Shown one piece after another: positions 27,191 through 35,709 of a stretch of DNA of 64,000 nucleotides. Positions within the stretch are counted from its first letter, which is position 1. Each line of letters opens with the position of its first letter. The notes below the pieces were generated by a model, which made no database searches, was not told the origin of the DNA, and saw only the letters and a list, made by a program, of their open reading frames with translations. The translations under genes and the position numbers were made by a program. Source of the DNA: Mesorhizobium sp. L-8-3 (GTDB lineage Bacteria > Pseudomonadota > Alphaproteobacteria > Rhizobiales > Rhizobiaceae); contig NZ_AP023262.1 in NCBI RefSeq assembly GCF_016756615.1, positions 7,503,501 to 7,567,500 on the forward strand. The letters are read 5' to 3'.

Positions 27191-28555
27191 TCAAAACGTC
27201 GACCGGGCGCGGCGCGGCAGCACGGCGAGCAGGCTCGCGCCGCGCACCAGCAGGAACAGGTGGAGAGCGCCCCACAGGCCGTGATTGCCGAAGGCAGCGC
27301 CCAGCGTCAGCAGCGCCGCCAGGAAGACGGCGAAGGACAAAAGCATCATGTTGCGCATATCCCGCGACCAGGTGGCGCCGATGAAGACGCCGTCCATCTC
27401 GAAGGCGAGCACGCCGCTCACCGCTGTGAAGGCGGCCCAGGGCAGATAGGTGCCGGCGGCGGCGCGCACATCGGGCGCGGTGGTAACCAGCGCGACGAGT
27501 TCCTTGCCGAACAGGAGCATGGTCGCCGTCGTCGCCAGGGCGAGCCCGAACCCCCAGACCGCCGACAGCCTGACGGCGGCTGAAAAGGCCGTGCGGTCGC
27601 GGGCGCCGATGGCGCGGCCGGCAAGCTGCTCGGCAGCGGTTGCAAAACCGTCGAGAAAGTAACCGGCCACGAGGAAAAAGTTCATAAGCACCGCGTTGGC
27701 AGCGAGCGTGAGCGTGCCAAATTGCGCGCCCTGCCGCGCGAACAGCGCAAAGGCTCCAAGCAGGACGAAGGAGCGGATCATGATGTCGCGGTTGAGCGAC
27801 ATCATCTGCCCGAACGCCCCGAGATGCGCGATGCGTCCGAGCGGCGGGAAGCCGGCCTTGCGGAAACGCACGGCCAGGAGCGCCATGCCGAAGACGAGCG
27901 CGGCGAGCTCTCCCGCCACCGCGGCCCAGGCCACCCCTTCGATTCGCCATCCCAGATGAAGGCCGAGATAGAGCGACAGGATGATATTGGTGCCGTTGAG
28001 CACGACCTGCAGCAACAGACCGAACGCCGCTTCGCCGCGGCCGAGCACGTAGCCGAGCACGACATAGTTCGCCAGGGCGAAGGGCGCGCCGATGAAGCGG
28101 ATCAAGACATAGGTCTCGAGAGCCGAATTGACGTCCGCTTCCGCGCCCAGGAAGGCCGTTCCAGCCAAGACGAAGGCCGGCGCCAGCAGCAGGAGCAACA
28201 CGCCCGAGAATGCGGCTACGGCCAGCGCGCGCCAGAAGACGGCCTGCTCCTCGATCCGGTCGCCCCGCCCGAAGGACTGGGCGACCAGCCCCGTCGTGCC
28301 GGAGCGCAGGAAGTTGAAGGTTGCGAAGACCACGTCGAAGACAATGGCGCCGGCCGCCAGGCCGCCGATCAGCGCGGCATCGCCGAACTGGCCGACGACG
28401 GCGGTACCGACGACACCGATCAGCGGCGTGGTGAGATAGGCGAGCGTCATCGGCACGGCGATCGCCAGCACCATGCGGTTGGTCACCGAGAAATTGCGGA
28501 GCACCGTGTCTGAGGAAGAATGCGCCAAGGGGTGCTCCGCGAGGGTTGCCGGCAT
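27191..28555 (-). CDS. MATE family efflux transporter (DinF-like)
   Basis: 454 residues with twelve hydrophobic segments. MTLAYLTTPLIGVVGTAVVG and FDVVFATFNFLRSGTTGLVA are characteristic of the DinF branch of MATE exporters, which expel cationic or oxidised compounds using Na+ or H+ gradients. The start ATG at 28555 is tentative; an in-frame TTG at 28591 is the alternative and neither has a strong ribosome site. Substrate unknown. Divergent from the deacetylase-like gene at 28659. Confidence 0.9.
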   Translation of the reverse strand: MPATLAEHPLAHSSSDTVLRNFSVTNRMVLAIAVPMTLAYLTTPLIGVVGTAVVGQFGDAALIGGLAAGAIVFDVVFATFNFLRSGTTGLVAQSFGRGDRIEEQAVFWRALAVAAFSGVLLLLLAPAFVLAGTAFLGAEADVNSALETYVLIRFIGAPFALANYVVLGYVLGRGEAAFGLLLQVVLNGTNIILSLYLGLHLGWRIEGVAWAAVAGELAALVFGMALLAVRFRKAGFPPLGRIAHLGAFGQMMSLNRDIMIRSFVLLGAFALFARQGAQFGTLTLAANAVLMNFFLVAGYFLDGFATAAEQLAGRAIGARDRTAFSAAVRLSAVWGFGLALATTATMLLFGKELVALVTTAPDVRAAAGTYLPWAAFTAVSGVLAFEMDGVFIGATWSRDMRNMMLLSFAVFLAALLTLGAAFGNHGLWGALHLFLLVRGASLLAVLPRRARSTF

Positions 28556-28658
28556 GGACGCATTGATGGCATCGCCGGCGCCGGACTTCAAACCCCAAGA
28601 TTATCGGTCGCCCCCCAAGCCGATTGTAGGGCGCGGCGGATGCGATAGATTGGCGGCA

Positions 28659-29561
28659 ATGAAGCTGCCGATCGTCCACCATCCCGACTATGACGCGAAG
28701 TTCCCTGCCGGGCATCGATTTCCGATGGGCAAGTACCGGCTGTTGATGGATGCTCTGCGCTTGCGCGGCCTCGCTGAAGACGGCGCGCTTCATGTGCCAG
28801 AGCCTGCGCCGCATTCCTGGCTGGGGCTGGCGCATAAGTGCCTCTATGTGGACCAGGTGCTCGCCTGCGCAGTGCCCCCACCCATCGAGCGCGACATCGG
28901 ATTTCCCGTGGGCGATCGGGTGTCGCTGCGCGCCCAACTGGCCTCCGCCGGCACCGTGCTCGCCGCCCGGCTGGCACTGGAGCACGGCATAGCCTGCAAC
29001 ACGGCCGGCGGCAGCCATCACGCGCGACGCAGCCAGGGCGCAGGCTTCTGTACCTTCAACGATGTCGGCGTGGCGGCGTCGCTTCTGCTGGCAGAGGGCG
29101 CGGCCGAAAACATCCTCGTCGTCGATCTCGACGTCCATCAAGGCGACGGCACAGCCGATATCTTCGCCGGCGAGCCTCGCGTCTTCACCTTCTCCATGCA
29201 CGGCGAACGCAACTATCCCGCCCGCAAGATCGCGTCCGACCTCGACATCGGCCTATCAGACGGAACCGGCGACGAAGCCTATCTCGCGACGCTGCGCGAC
29301 GCCCTGCCGGCGCTGGAACGGCGATCGAAGCCGGATCTCGTCTTCTACAATGCCGGCGTCGACCCGCATCACGCCGACCGGCTCGGCCGGATGGCGCTGA
29401 CGGATGCCGGCCTGCGCGCCCGCGACCATATGGTCATCGCACATTTCCGCGAGCGCGGCATCCCGGTCTGCGGCGTGCTGGGCGGCGGCTATTCGAACGA
29501 CGCCGCAGCCGTGTCGGAGCGCCACGCCACCCTGTTCGAGGTGGCGGCGGATTTTGTGTGA
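28659..29561 (+). CDS. Histone deacetylase family protein
   Basis: 300 residues of the arginase/deacetylase superfamily. TAGGSHHARRSQGAGFCTFN carries the catalytic His pair. ILVVDLDVHQGDGT holds the zinc-binding Asp-x-His, and VFYNAGVDPHHADRLGRM the second metal aspartate. Bacterial members deacetylate acetylpolyamines, acetoin-related compounds or protein lysines; the substrate here is unknown. Start at ATG 28659, since the upstream extension overlaps the divergent MATE promoter. The next gene is convergent, 4 bp beyond the stop. Confidence 0.92.
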   Translation: MKLPIVHHPDYDAKFPAGHRFPMGKYRLLMDALRLRGLAEDGALHVPEPAPHSWLGLAHKCLYVDQVLACAVPPPIERDIGFPVGDRVSLRAQLASAGTVLAARLALEHGIACNTAGGSHHARRSQGAGFCTFNDVGVAASLLLAEGAAENILVVDLDVHQGDGTADIFAGEPRVFTFSMHGERNYPARKIASDLDIGLSDGTGDEAYLATLRDALPALERRSKPDLVFYNAGVDPHHADRLGRMALTDAGLRARDHMVIAHFRERGIPVCGVLGGGYSNDAAAVSERHATLFEVAADFV

Positions 29562-29565
29562 CGGG

Positions 29566-29829
29566 TCAGCGCCGATAGCTCATCAGCCGCAGGATCAGGA
29601 AGGCCGGCACGACCACGGCCGCGCCGAGCAGGAAATAGCCGATGAACGTATCCAGCGCCGCGAAACCCATGTTCCAGATGCGCAGGAAGAAATCGCGGAT
29701 GCCGTAGACCACGTCCATCGGCGACCAGCCGAAGGCGCTCATGACGAGGCCGGCAATGAAGGAGACGACGACCAGTTTCAGCAGCACCCTGCCCGGCGTG
29801 TCGCCGAGAAACCGCGTCAATGCCGACAT
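29566..29829 (-). CDS. DUF6460-type small membrane protein
   Basis: 87 residues from ATG at 29829: MSALTRFLGDTPGRVLLKLV, then two hydrophobic segments (VVVSFIAGLVMSAFGW and YFLLGAAVVVPAFLILRLM) around an amphipathic helix (GIRDFFLRIWNMGFAALDTF). This layout fits a small rhizobial inner-membrane family of unknown role. The longer start at 29889 is not supported by a ribosome site. Confidence 0.7.
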   Translation of the reverse strand: MSALTRFLGDTPGRVLLKLVVVSFIAGLVMSAFGWSPMDVVYGIRDFFLRIWNMGFAALDTFIGYFLLGAAVVVPAFLILRLMSYRR

Positions 29830-29955
29830 GCCAAATCTCCGCATCCTGTTCCCGCGCCCCGAGATACGCGTTCGCCATGCCGGCATCAAGGCGCGGTTCC
29901 GGCTCCAGCTTTTTGCATTGCCGATATCCTGGCCTCATGCTAGGCAGATGCCCGC

Positions 29956-30029
29956 GCGGGTATGATGTAATGGTAGCTTGTCAGCTTCCCAAGCTGAACG
30001 CGCGGGTTCGATTCCCGCTACCCGCTCCA
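29956..30029 (+). tRNA. tRNA-Gly (anticodon CCC)
   Basis: A 74-nt cloverleaf. The acceptor stem is GCGGGTA (29956-29962) paired with TACCCGC (30019-30025). The anticodon stem TCAGC/GCTGA encloses loop TTCCCAA with anticodon CCC, the T arm contains GGTTCGATTCC, and CCA is encoded (30027-30029). It reads GGG glycine codons. It lies just upstream of the disrupted dipeptidase region. I found no repeat of its 3' end at the far side of the inserted cassette. Confidence 0.95.
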
Positions 30030-30135
30030 ACACGAAAGATATCAGCCGTTCTTTGCTGGTTCACGCGCGCCTGGCATCGACAGACGTCGAGTTCATCCCC
30101 TGGCAACGTGCAGGTTCGCGCTATCCGCCCCCAAA

Positions 30136-30337
30136 TCTTTCGGCGATGATCCCGGACGAATCGTCGCTCCAGCGGGGGAGTTCCATGAAACGCGGCATCC
30201 GTATTTTCGCCTGGGCTCTGGGATTGCTGGTGGTGGCCGGGCTGGGCTTCTTCTTTTTCGTGCTGCCGGCCCAGGTCGAGGCGGCGATGAACGGCGTCCT
30301 CCAGCCCCCGCCCTATGCCACCTCCGACAAGGCCAAG
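30136..30337 (+). repeat. Left copy of ~202-bp imperfect direct repeat (dipeptidase 5' end)
   Basis: This stretch is about 93% identical to 34384-34585 (roughly 15 differences by eye). It covers the ribosome site and first 50 or so codons of the M19 dipeptidase gene. The copies flank the low-GC cassette. Differences are spread along the length, so it is not a recent target-site duplication. Confidence 0.9.
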
Positions 30338-30451
30338 ACCTCACCTCGCCAGAACCACTCCAGCGGAAATCCAGCGCGGCGTCCAGGCAGCAATGGCCGC
30401 TCCCGCGGCGCAAGGCTCGATGGTGTAATGTCGGCTGACACATCCGGCTAG
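30185..30451 (+). pseudogene. Truncated dipeptidase 5' fragment
   Basis: ATG at 30185 opens MKRGIRIFAWALGLLVVAGL, then FFFFVLPAQVEAAMNGVLQP, the membrane anchor of the intact dipeptidase at 34433. Similarity stops at about 30337 and the frame then runs through unrelated sequence to a stop at 30449-30451. The catalytic domain is absent. It is the left remnant of a gene duplicated or replaced when the cassette arrived. Confidence 0.85.
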
Positions 30452-30696
30452 GGAGGCTAGGGAGAGGGTGACTGTCTCGGCTCACAATTGATGGGCGTAG
30501 TCGGCTCTCAATGACCCCGCGATGCCTGCACTTCCTCCTGCGCCCGAATGGCCCTGCTCTCCCGGAGGGCCTGGCTGACCTCCGCGTCCGAAATGCCAAG
30601 AGGCCATCAACACCTCAAGACCGGTCGCTGACGACGTGCACTTGGGCCCCAGCGTTGCGTAGAGGCCTTTGCAAAATGACGGATGCAATAACCGCT
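30338..30696. other. Junction region, possible mobile-element or gene remnants
   Basis: No supported gene. GC-rich sequence joins the truncated dipeptidase to the low-GC cassette. On the minus strand one frame reads LGISDAEVSQALRESRAIRA, which looks like a protein fragment with stops on both sides. A near-duplicate GGCTAGGGAGGCTAGGGAG occurs at about 30447-30465. This may be debris from the insertion event. Confidence 0.35.
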
Positions 30697-33144
30697 TTAG
30701 GCGGCTTCTAACATTAGAGCGTTCTGCTCCATTTCAAACAGCCACTGCTTCGAGTACTGAGGTCCACCATCGATAACTCGGTACTGCCGCGCGATTTCGT
30801 CCTTTAGGACAACCAGACTCTCGGTCAGTCCGGACATTTCACGGTACGCTCTCTGTGCTTTAGGGCTACGCGTGGCCGCTAACGTATGGAAATAGATCAC
30901 GTTAGCCAACTCCCCTTGCTTATCTTGGGAAATGGCCGCAGCTGCGTCGGTCCTCCCTACAGACAACTCTGCTAGCGCAACAGCATTCGAAAAAAGCCTT
31001 CTCTCTTTTGCAAACGGTATACTGCCTGGTTGAATGTTAAGATGGATTAAGGCGTCCTTTCCTTTCCCCTGGCGCGTCAACAGTATTCCTTTCAGGATAA
31101 AAGATCGCCACTCATCTTGAGTCTGCGGCTGCTTTGCATTGGGAAGAACTTCAAGCGCGTGCGACAAACGCCCGACGGCGCCAAGCAAACTGGCTTTCGC
31201 ATTTAGCGCTCTTACTGACTTAGGCTGATCTAACAGAAGTTCGTCAAATGCCTTCAAGGCCTCGGCTACCGACCCAAGACGCATTAGAAGGTCCGCACGA
31301 TCTAGTTTCAGCCACATATTTTTCGGGTTTTCAGCGACGGCTCTATCTACCAGCGCCAATGCATCGGCATTGCGTGATGCCGCCCTGTACAGCCTGCCCA
31401 ATGCGCCAACTATGCGGGAGTCATGGTAAGAACTGCCACGCGCTATCAGTGCTTCCAAACTTCGGAGCGCATCTTGGGGCCGACCGCTTTCACGTTGAAT
31501 GTCGGCACCAAGTGCTATCAACATCCCATTCTTTGGGAAACGGTCCAACGCAGCCTTGAGTGCAGTGCTTGCATCAACAAAACGCTCCATTGTGCGGTAT
31601 GTGTCAATCAAACCATAGTGAGCTTGGGGATAGTATGGATGCCGAGTGACCATCCGCGAGTATTCGCGAATAGCATAGTCGAGCTGTCCTCCAAGCTTAT
31701 AAACAGACGCCCGCTGCAGGCTAATTGCAACATCTCCCGGACTAATTTCACGCGCTGCGTCAAGAGCTTTTATTGCCTCGCGCCACTCGCCTAGCTCGAT
31801 TAGTGTTGCAGCCTTACTAACCAGGACAAATGACTCACCCGGATACTTATTCAGAGTCGTATTGAATTCTCGAAGCGAGACTTGCAGATCACCCATCTCT
31901 CTAGCCACTGCCGCAGCCCCTACGAGGGCATGCACAGCATCAGGCTCACTTGAATGCTCTTCGAAGGCACGAAGATAGGCTGCACGGGACTCCTTAAGCT
32001 GCCCTGTTTCCCTCAATATTCGAGCACGGCCCGTCGCTGCGTAGAGACGGTCACCTGCTGCGGCCGCCCTATCGAGAGCCGCTTGGGCCTCTAACAGTCG
32101 GCCAACGTTAATCAACGCATCGGCTTCCTGACCATGCGTCCAAGGATCACTAGGCCGCAATTGAGCCGCCCAATTCGCCCACTCCAATTGAACGTCCCAA
32201 AGCTCCAGTGCTTTTGCTTCTTGGCTCAATTTGCAGAGCGACTTCGCAACGAACTCTGTGTCTTGGCTGTTTCCCAACTGAGACTGAACCAGTTCGGATG
32301 TAAATCTCTTCGCTCCTTCAATGTTGCCTTCTTGGAGCCTCTCAACAATTGCCTTTTGCTGCCTCCTGACATTCTGGAACGCTTGATGGGACGCCCATCC
32401 GTCTAAGCCTTGATAGCCATCGAGGTCTGCGTCCTCCCGTTCAGGCTCCAGAGTTCGTCCATTTGCTTTTTGCTTAAAATCCTTCGTCCACGCAGTTACT
32501 ACCTTGCGAGAGCCAGGTACATCGGCCAGCGTCGTAAACAACGACAGGATTGCAATGTTACGCTTTTCTTCGGAAGTTATCGCGCGAACTAACGTGCTGA
32601 AGCAGCCTCGTCGAACCGCGATACTTTCAAATTCATCATATGGAGCATCCGGCGAAAAATGGCCTTGATCTACACTATCGAAAGCATCTCTGACAATGCG
32701 AATTGCATCTTGAAGTGATCTCCACTCGGCTAGCAATGATCGAACAAACTCACAATTAAGATGCTCAAAATTGGGCCAGTCGACGCCTTGGGGTAACGGC
32801 TTACTAAACAGCCTCGCTTCGACTAATGCTCGGACATCCTCGCTTGAAATAATCTTGTCCAGATCCTGGGCTATAGAAATCCTATCATCTTCGTCCTCAT
32901 CTTCATCGAACAGCAAAAGAGTAAGACGCCAACCAAGATATACATTGTACCGGAGCAATGCCTCTTTTCTTACATCACTCTCACTCTCAAGTTGAATCCA
33001 CTCTGCGTCTAAAACCCCCGAAAACAAAGGAGCGCCGAAGCGAACAGTATGGCTCCGTTCGGGGTCAAAGTAGCTTACGACTAACGCATCGCCGCTGGCG
33101 ATTGCGTAGCCGCCCGACTGCCCAGATACAACCGCTTGAATCAT
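30697..33144 (-). CDS. Large TPR-repeat protein of low-GC cassette, unknown function
   Basis: 815 residues. The N-terminal 60 residues are beta-rich (MIQAVVSGQSGGYAIASGDA). An acidic stretch (FDEDEDEDDR, about 79-88) and a helical region of about 200 residues follow. From about residue 330 there are some twelve TPR-like repeats (for example AREISPGDVAISLQRASVYK and DRAVAENPKNMWLKLDRADL). No enzymatic motif is visible. Base composition is much lower in GC than neighbouring genes, with many A/T third positions, indicating recent transfer. Its ATG overlaps the stop of the upstream zinc-ribbon gene by 4 bp, so they are a coupled pair. A sensor or scaffold role is inference. Confidence 0.85.
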   Translation of the reverse strand: MIQAVVSGQSGGYAIASGDALVVSYFDPERSHTVRFGAPLFSGVLDAEWIQLESESDVRKEALLRYNVYLGWRLTLLLFDEDEDEDDRISIAQDLDKIISSEDVRALVEARLFSKPLPQGVDWPNFEHLNCEFVRSLLAEWRSLQDAIRIVRDAFDSVDQGHFSPDAPYDEFESIAVRRGCFSTLVRAITSEEKRNIAILSLFTTLADVPGSRKVVTAWTKDFKQKANGRTLEPEREDADLDGYQGLDGWASHQAFQNVRRQQKAIVERLQEGNIEGAKRFTSELVQSQLGNSQDTEFVAKSLCKLSQEAKALELWDVQLEWANWAAQLRPSDPWTHGQEADALINVGRLLEAQAALDRAAAAGDRLYAATGRARILRETGQLKESRAAYLRAFEEHSSEPDAVHALVGAAAVAREMGDLQVSLREFNTTLNKYPGESFVLVSKAATLIELGEWREAIKALDAAREISPGDVAISLQRASVYKLGGQLDYAIREYSRMVTRHPYYPQAHYGLIDTYRTMERFVDASTALKAALDRFPKNGMLIALGADIQRESGRPQDALRSLEALIARGSSYHDSRIVGALGRLYRAASRNADALALVDRAVAENPKNMWLKLDRADLLMRLGSVAEALKAFDELLLDQPKSVRALNAKASLLGAVGRLSHALEVLPNAKQPQTQDEWRSFILKGILLTRQGKGKDALIHLNIQPGSIPFAKERRLFSNAVALAELSVGRTDAAAAISQDKQGELANVIYFHTLAATRSPKAQRAYREMSGLTESLVVLKDEIARQYRVIDGGPQYSKQWLFEMEQNALMLEAA

Positions 33145-34004
33145 ATTTCCTCGACCTCAAGCCCGGCCGTCACCAGTTTCTTTCTAACGCTACGCCACAC
33201 GTGGCGTTCCGCGCCTTTGGGCGCCAACGCTAACACACGCCCAATCGATTTGCCACTTAGGGCTCCGTAGACATGGACTTCAATGAAGTCTTCGTTGCCG
33301 TCGCCAGTGCCCTGATCGACCAAGATCCCGACAAATTCGCTCGGGTTCATTCCTTTCTTGAGCTTATGGTGAAGTTTGGCTTGAGCGAGTTTGCCGCGGT
33401 CGGCCCAGGTCGCTCTATAACCTTTTGGTGGTTGGGAACCGACCACCACACTATGCTTTTTACTGAATATGAAGGGGTTCTCTTCGAAAACTGATGCCCT
33501 GTTCGCAATGGCTGTCTCAACAAGGGTGATGTGACAAGAGCCATAGTGATCAACCCCACGCCCGTTAAGTGACAACGCGGCAAAGTGTAAATTTTGGTAG
33601 TAGTTTGGATTTATTGTACTATCGGCCGCATCACGCCCTTTGTCCCAGCTATTATCTTGCGGAACACGACCATTTGATCTTACCTCTTGATGATACGTCG
33701 AAAGAAGCGAGCTTTCCATATTCACCAATCTGTCTAAAACACTCATAGATCGAGCGATGACAGCTTCCGATTTAGACACTTCTTCGCCGAACTCAACTAA
33801 TTCAGTCTCGTATGAGGCTGCCCTTGCAGAAACAAACGCTTTCTCGTGGCGAAGACCTAGCGCCGCTACTTCGCCAGCCTCTTTTGCTGCACGCACATTC
33901 GGGAAGCCAACTGCTTCACCACAAACGGTGCAATCTCTTACATGGCGCGGCACCACTGACTTACAATGCGCGCACAGATCGTCACTCCCCACTAATCCGG
34001 ACAT
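33141..34004 (-). CDS. Zinc-ribbon protein of low-GC cassette, unknown function
   Basis: 287 residues from the ATG at 34004 (GGGGAGATC upstream; 34019 is an alternative). The N-terminus holds a zinc ribbon, CAHC and CTVC at residues 11-14 and 25-28, then a helical, probably coiled region to about 110. The C-terminal domain is alpha/beta and contains HYGSCHITLVETAIANRASV, PKGYRATWADRGKLAQAKLH and VGILVDQGTGDGNEDFIEVH. I do not recognise the C-terminal fold; an effector or nuclease-like role is only a guess. It is first in a two-gene operon with the TPR protein and shares its low GC. Confidence 0.82.
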   Translation of the reverse strand: MSGLVGSDDLCAHCKSVVPRHVRDCTVCGEAVGFPNVRAAKEAGEVAALGLRHEKAFVSARAASYETELVEFGEEVSKSEAVIARSMSVLDRLVNMESSLLSTYHQEVRSNGRVPQDNSWDKGRDAADSTINPNYYQNLHFAALSLNGRGVDHYGSCHITLVETAIANRASVFEENPFIFSKKHSVVVGSQPPKGYRATWADRGKLAQAKLHHKLKKGMNPSEFVGILVDQGTGDGNEDFIEVHVYGALSGKSIGRVLALAPKGAERHVWRSVRKKLVTAGLEVEEI

Positions 34005-34143
34005 GATCTCCCCTCGCATGCTGCAAGTTGTCCAGAATACGAAAAGCGAGTCAACGTCCAGCTTTTCCTGCCGAACCGGCCCTCAGCCGACGTCGAACCC
34101 GTTAGCGCTTTTCCCCAAAGCCTAAGTCGAGTATGTCTTGCCC

Positions 34144-34326
34144 ATGCAGATCGAGCACAATCCGCGGGAGCGCAGAGAGACCGACACCATTTCGTGGATC
34201 ATCTGGCCAATCATCGGTCTGCAGTGGATCGGCTACTTGTGGTTTTTCGCCCCCGACCGGGTGAGTATCGCTCTCGGCGCGGACACCGCTCCAGCCACAA
34301 GTCTTCACCCGCCGCAAGCAGTCTGA
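34144..34326 (+). CDS. Possible small single-pass membrane protein
   Basis: A 60-codon ORF (MQIEHNPRERRE, then the hydrophobic stretch ISWIIWPIIGLQWIGYLWFF) between the cassette and the right dipeptidase copy. The ribosome site is poor. It could be a real small membrane protein carried with the cassette, or chance. Confidence 0.3.
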   Translation: MQIEHNPRERRETDTISWIIWPIIGLQWIGYLWFFAPDRVSIALGADTAPATSLHPPQAV

Positions 34327-34383
34327 GCAACACCAGACATCCTGCATCGGCTCCCCAGGCGCCCCCCACTATCGGCTTTCAGG

Positions 34384-34585
34384 TCTTTCGGCGATGATCC
34401 CGGACGAGTCGTCGCTCCAGCGGGGGAGATCCATGAAACGCGGCATCCGTATTCTCGCCTGGGCGCTGGCCTTGCTGGTGGTGGCCGGGCTCGGCTTCTT
34501 CTTCTTCGTGCTGCCGGCCCAGGTCGAGGCGGCGATGAACGGCGTCCTGCACCCCGCACCCTATGCCGCTTCCGAGAAGGCCAGG
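34384..34585 (+). repeat. Right copy of ~202-bp imperfect direct repeat
   Basis: Partner of 30136-30337. This copy is continuous with the intact dipeptidase gene. Homology begins at TCTTTCGGCGATGATCCCGG in both copies and fades after codon 50 of the gene. Confidence 0.9.
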
Positions 34586-35608
34586 GCCCTGCACGGCACG
34601 ATCGAGGTGGCCGACCTGCATGCCGATCCCCTGCTGTGGGGACGCGACCTGACGGAACGCGGCACACGCGGCCAGGTCGACATTCCGAGGCTTTCGGAAG
34701 GCAACGTCGCGCTACAGGTCTTCTCGGTGGTGACCAAGTCGCCTCACAATCTCAACATCGAGGAGAACGACGACGATAGCGACGACATAACGCTGCTCGC
34801 GCTCGGCCAGCGCTGGCCGCCGCGCACCTGGTTCAGCCTCAAGGAACGCGCGCTCTACCAGGCCGCCCGGCTGCACGACATGGCGGCGCGCTCCGACAAC
34901 AAATTCGTGCTGATCAAGAGCCGGGACGACCTCGTACGCTTCCTTGAGCGGCGCAAGGCGGAACCCAACATCGTCGCCGGCCTGCTCGCCATCGAGGGCG
35001 CCCATGTGCTCGAAGGCGATCCGGCCAATGTCGATGTCATGTTCGACGCCGGCTACCGCATGATGTCGGCCGCGCATTTCTTCGACACGGAAATGGGCGG
35101 GTCTGCCCATGGCATGGAAAAGGGCGGGCTGACTGAGAAGGGCCGCGACATGATCCGGCGCATGGAAGAAAAGAAGATGATCGTCGACATCGCCCATGCC
35201 TCGCCGGTGCAGATCGACGACGTGCTCGCGCTGGCCACACGACCGATCGTGGTCTCCCACACCGGCGTGAAGGGCACATGCGACAACCGCCGCAACCTGA
35301 GCGACGACCAGTTGCGCGCCGTCGCGAAGAATGGCGGGCTGGTGGGCATCGGTTTCTGGGAGACGGCGATCTGCGGAACGGATGCCGCGGCCATCGCCAA
35401 GGCTCAGCGCCACACCGCCGACGTCATCGGCATCGACCATCTGGCGCTCGGCTCGGACTTCGACGGCGCGGTCGCGACGCCCTTCGACGCGACCGGGCTG
35501 GTGCAGGTGACCGACGCGATGATTGCGCAAGGCTTCACCGACGAGGAGATCGGCAAGGCAATGGGCGGCAACCAGATCCGCTTCCTGCTGGAGAACCTGC
35601 CGGATTGA
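34433..35608 (+). CDS. Membrane-anchored dipeptidase, peptidase M19 (renal dipeptidase-like)
   Basis: 391 residues. An N-terminal anchor (ILAWALALLVVAGLGFFFFV) precedes a zinc-dependent TIM barrel. Metal ligands are in VADLHADPLLW (H-x-D), LLAIEGAHVLEG (bridging Glu), IVDIAHASP and IVVSHTGVKG; DHLALGSDFDGAVATP is the M19 signature. It cleaves dipeptides, probably on the periplasmic side. ATG at 34433 follows GGGGGAG. The 5' end is duplicated 4.2 kb upstream, so the promoter and start of this intact gene may have come with the inserted cassette. Confidence 0.93.
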   Translation: MKRGIRILAWALALLVVAGLGFFFFVLPAQVEAAMNGVLHPAPYAASEKARALHGTIEVADLHADPLLWGRDLTERGTRGQVDIPRLSEGNVALQVFSVVTKSPHNLNIEENDDDSDDITLLALGQRWPPRTWFSLKERALYQAARLHDMAARSDNKFVLIKSRDDLVRFLERRKAEPNIVAGLLAIEGAHVLEGDPANVDVMFDAGYRMMSAAHFFDTEMGGSAHGMEKGGLTEKGRDMIRRMEEKKMIVDIAHASPVQIDDVLALATRPIVVSHTGVKGTCDNRRNLSDDQLRAVAKNGGLVGIGFWETAICGTDAAAIAKAQRHTADVIGIDHLALGSDFDGAVATPFDATGLVQVTDAMIAQGFTDEEIGKAMGGNQIRFLLENLPD

Positions 35609-35709
35609 GCGACGGAAGTCACATCGATCGGCCGTCATAAGGCGGAGGTCGACTGACACTCCGGCATCGGGCATGATGCGGGCAGCCTCATCCCGATAGC
35701 TTCCGCAAC

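Noticed and set aside
27072..29201. 709-codon open frame on the minus strand
   Set aside because: It is a frame-shifted shadow of the MATE gene and antisense to the deacetylase-like gene, with no ribosome site.
29956..34393. tRNA-Gly as an integrase attachment site for the low-GC cassette
   Set aside because: No duplicate of the tRNA 3' end is found at the right side of the insert and no integrase gene is present; the repeat flanking the insert is the dipeptidase 5' end instead.
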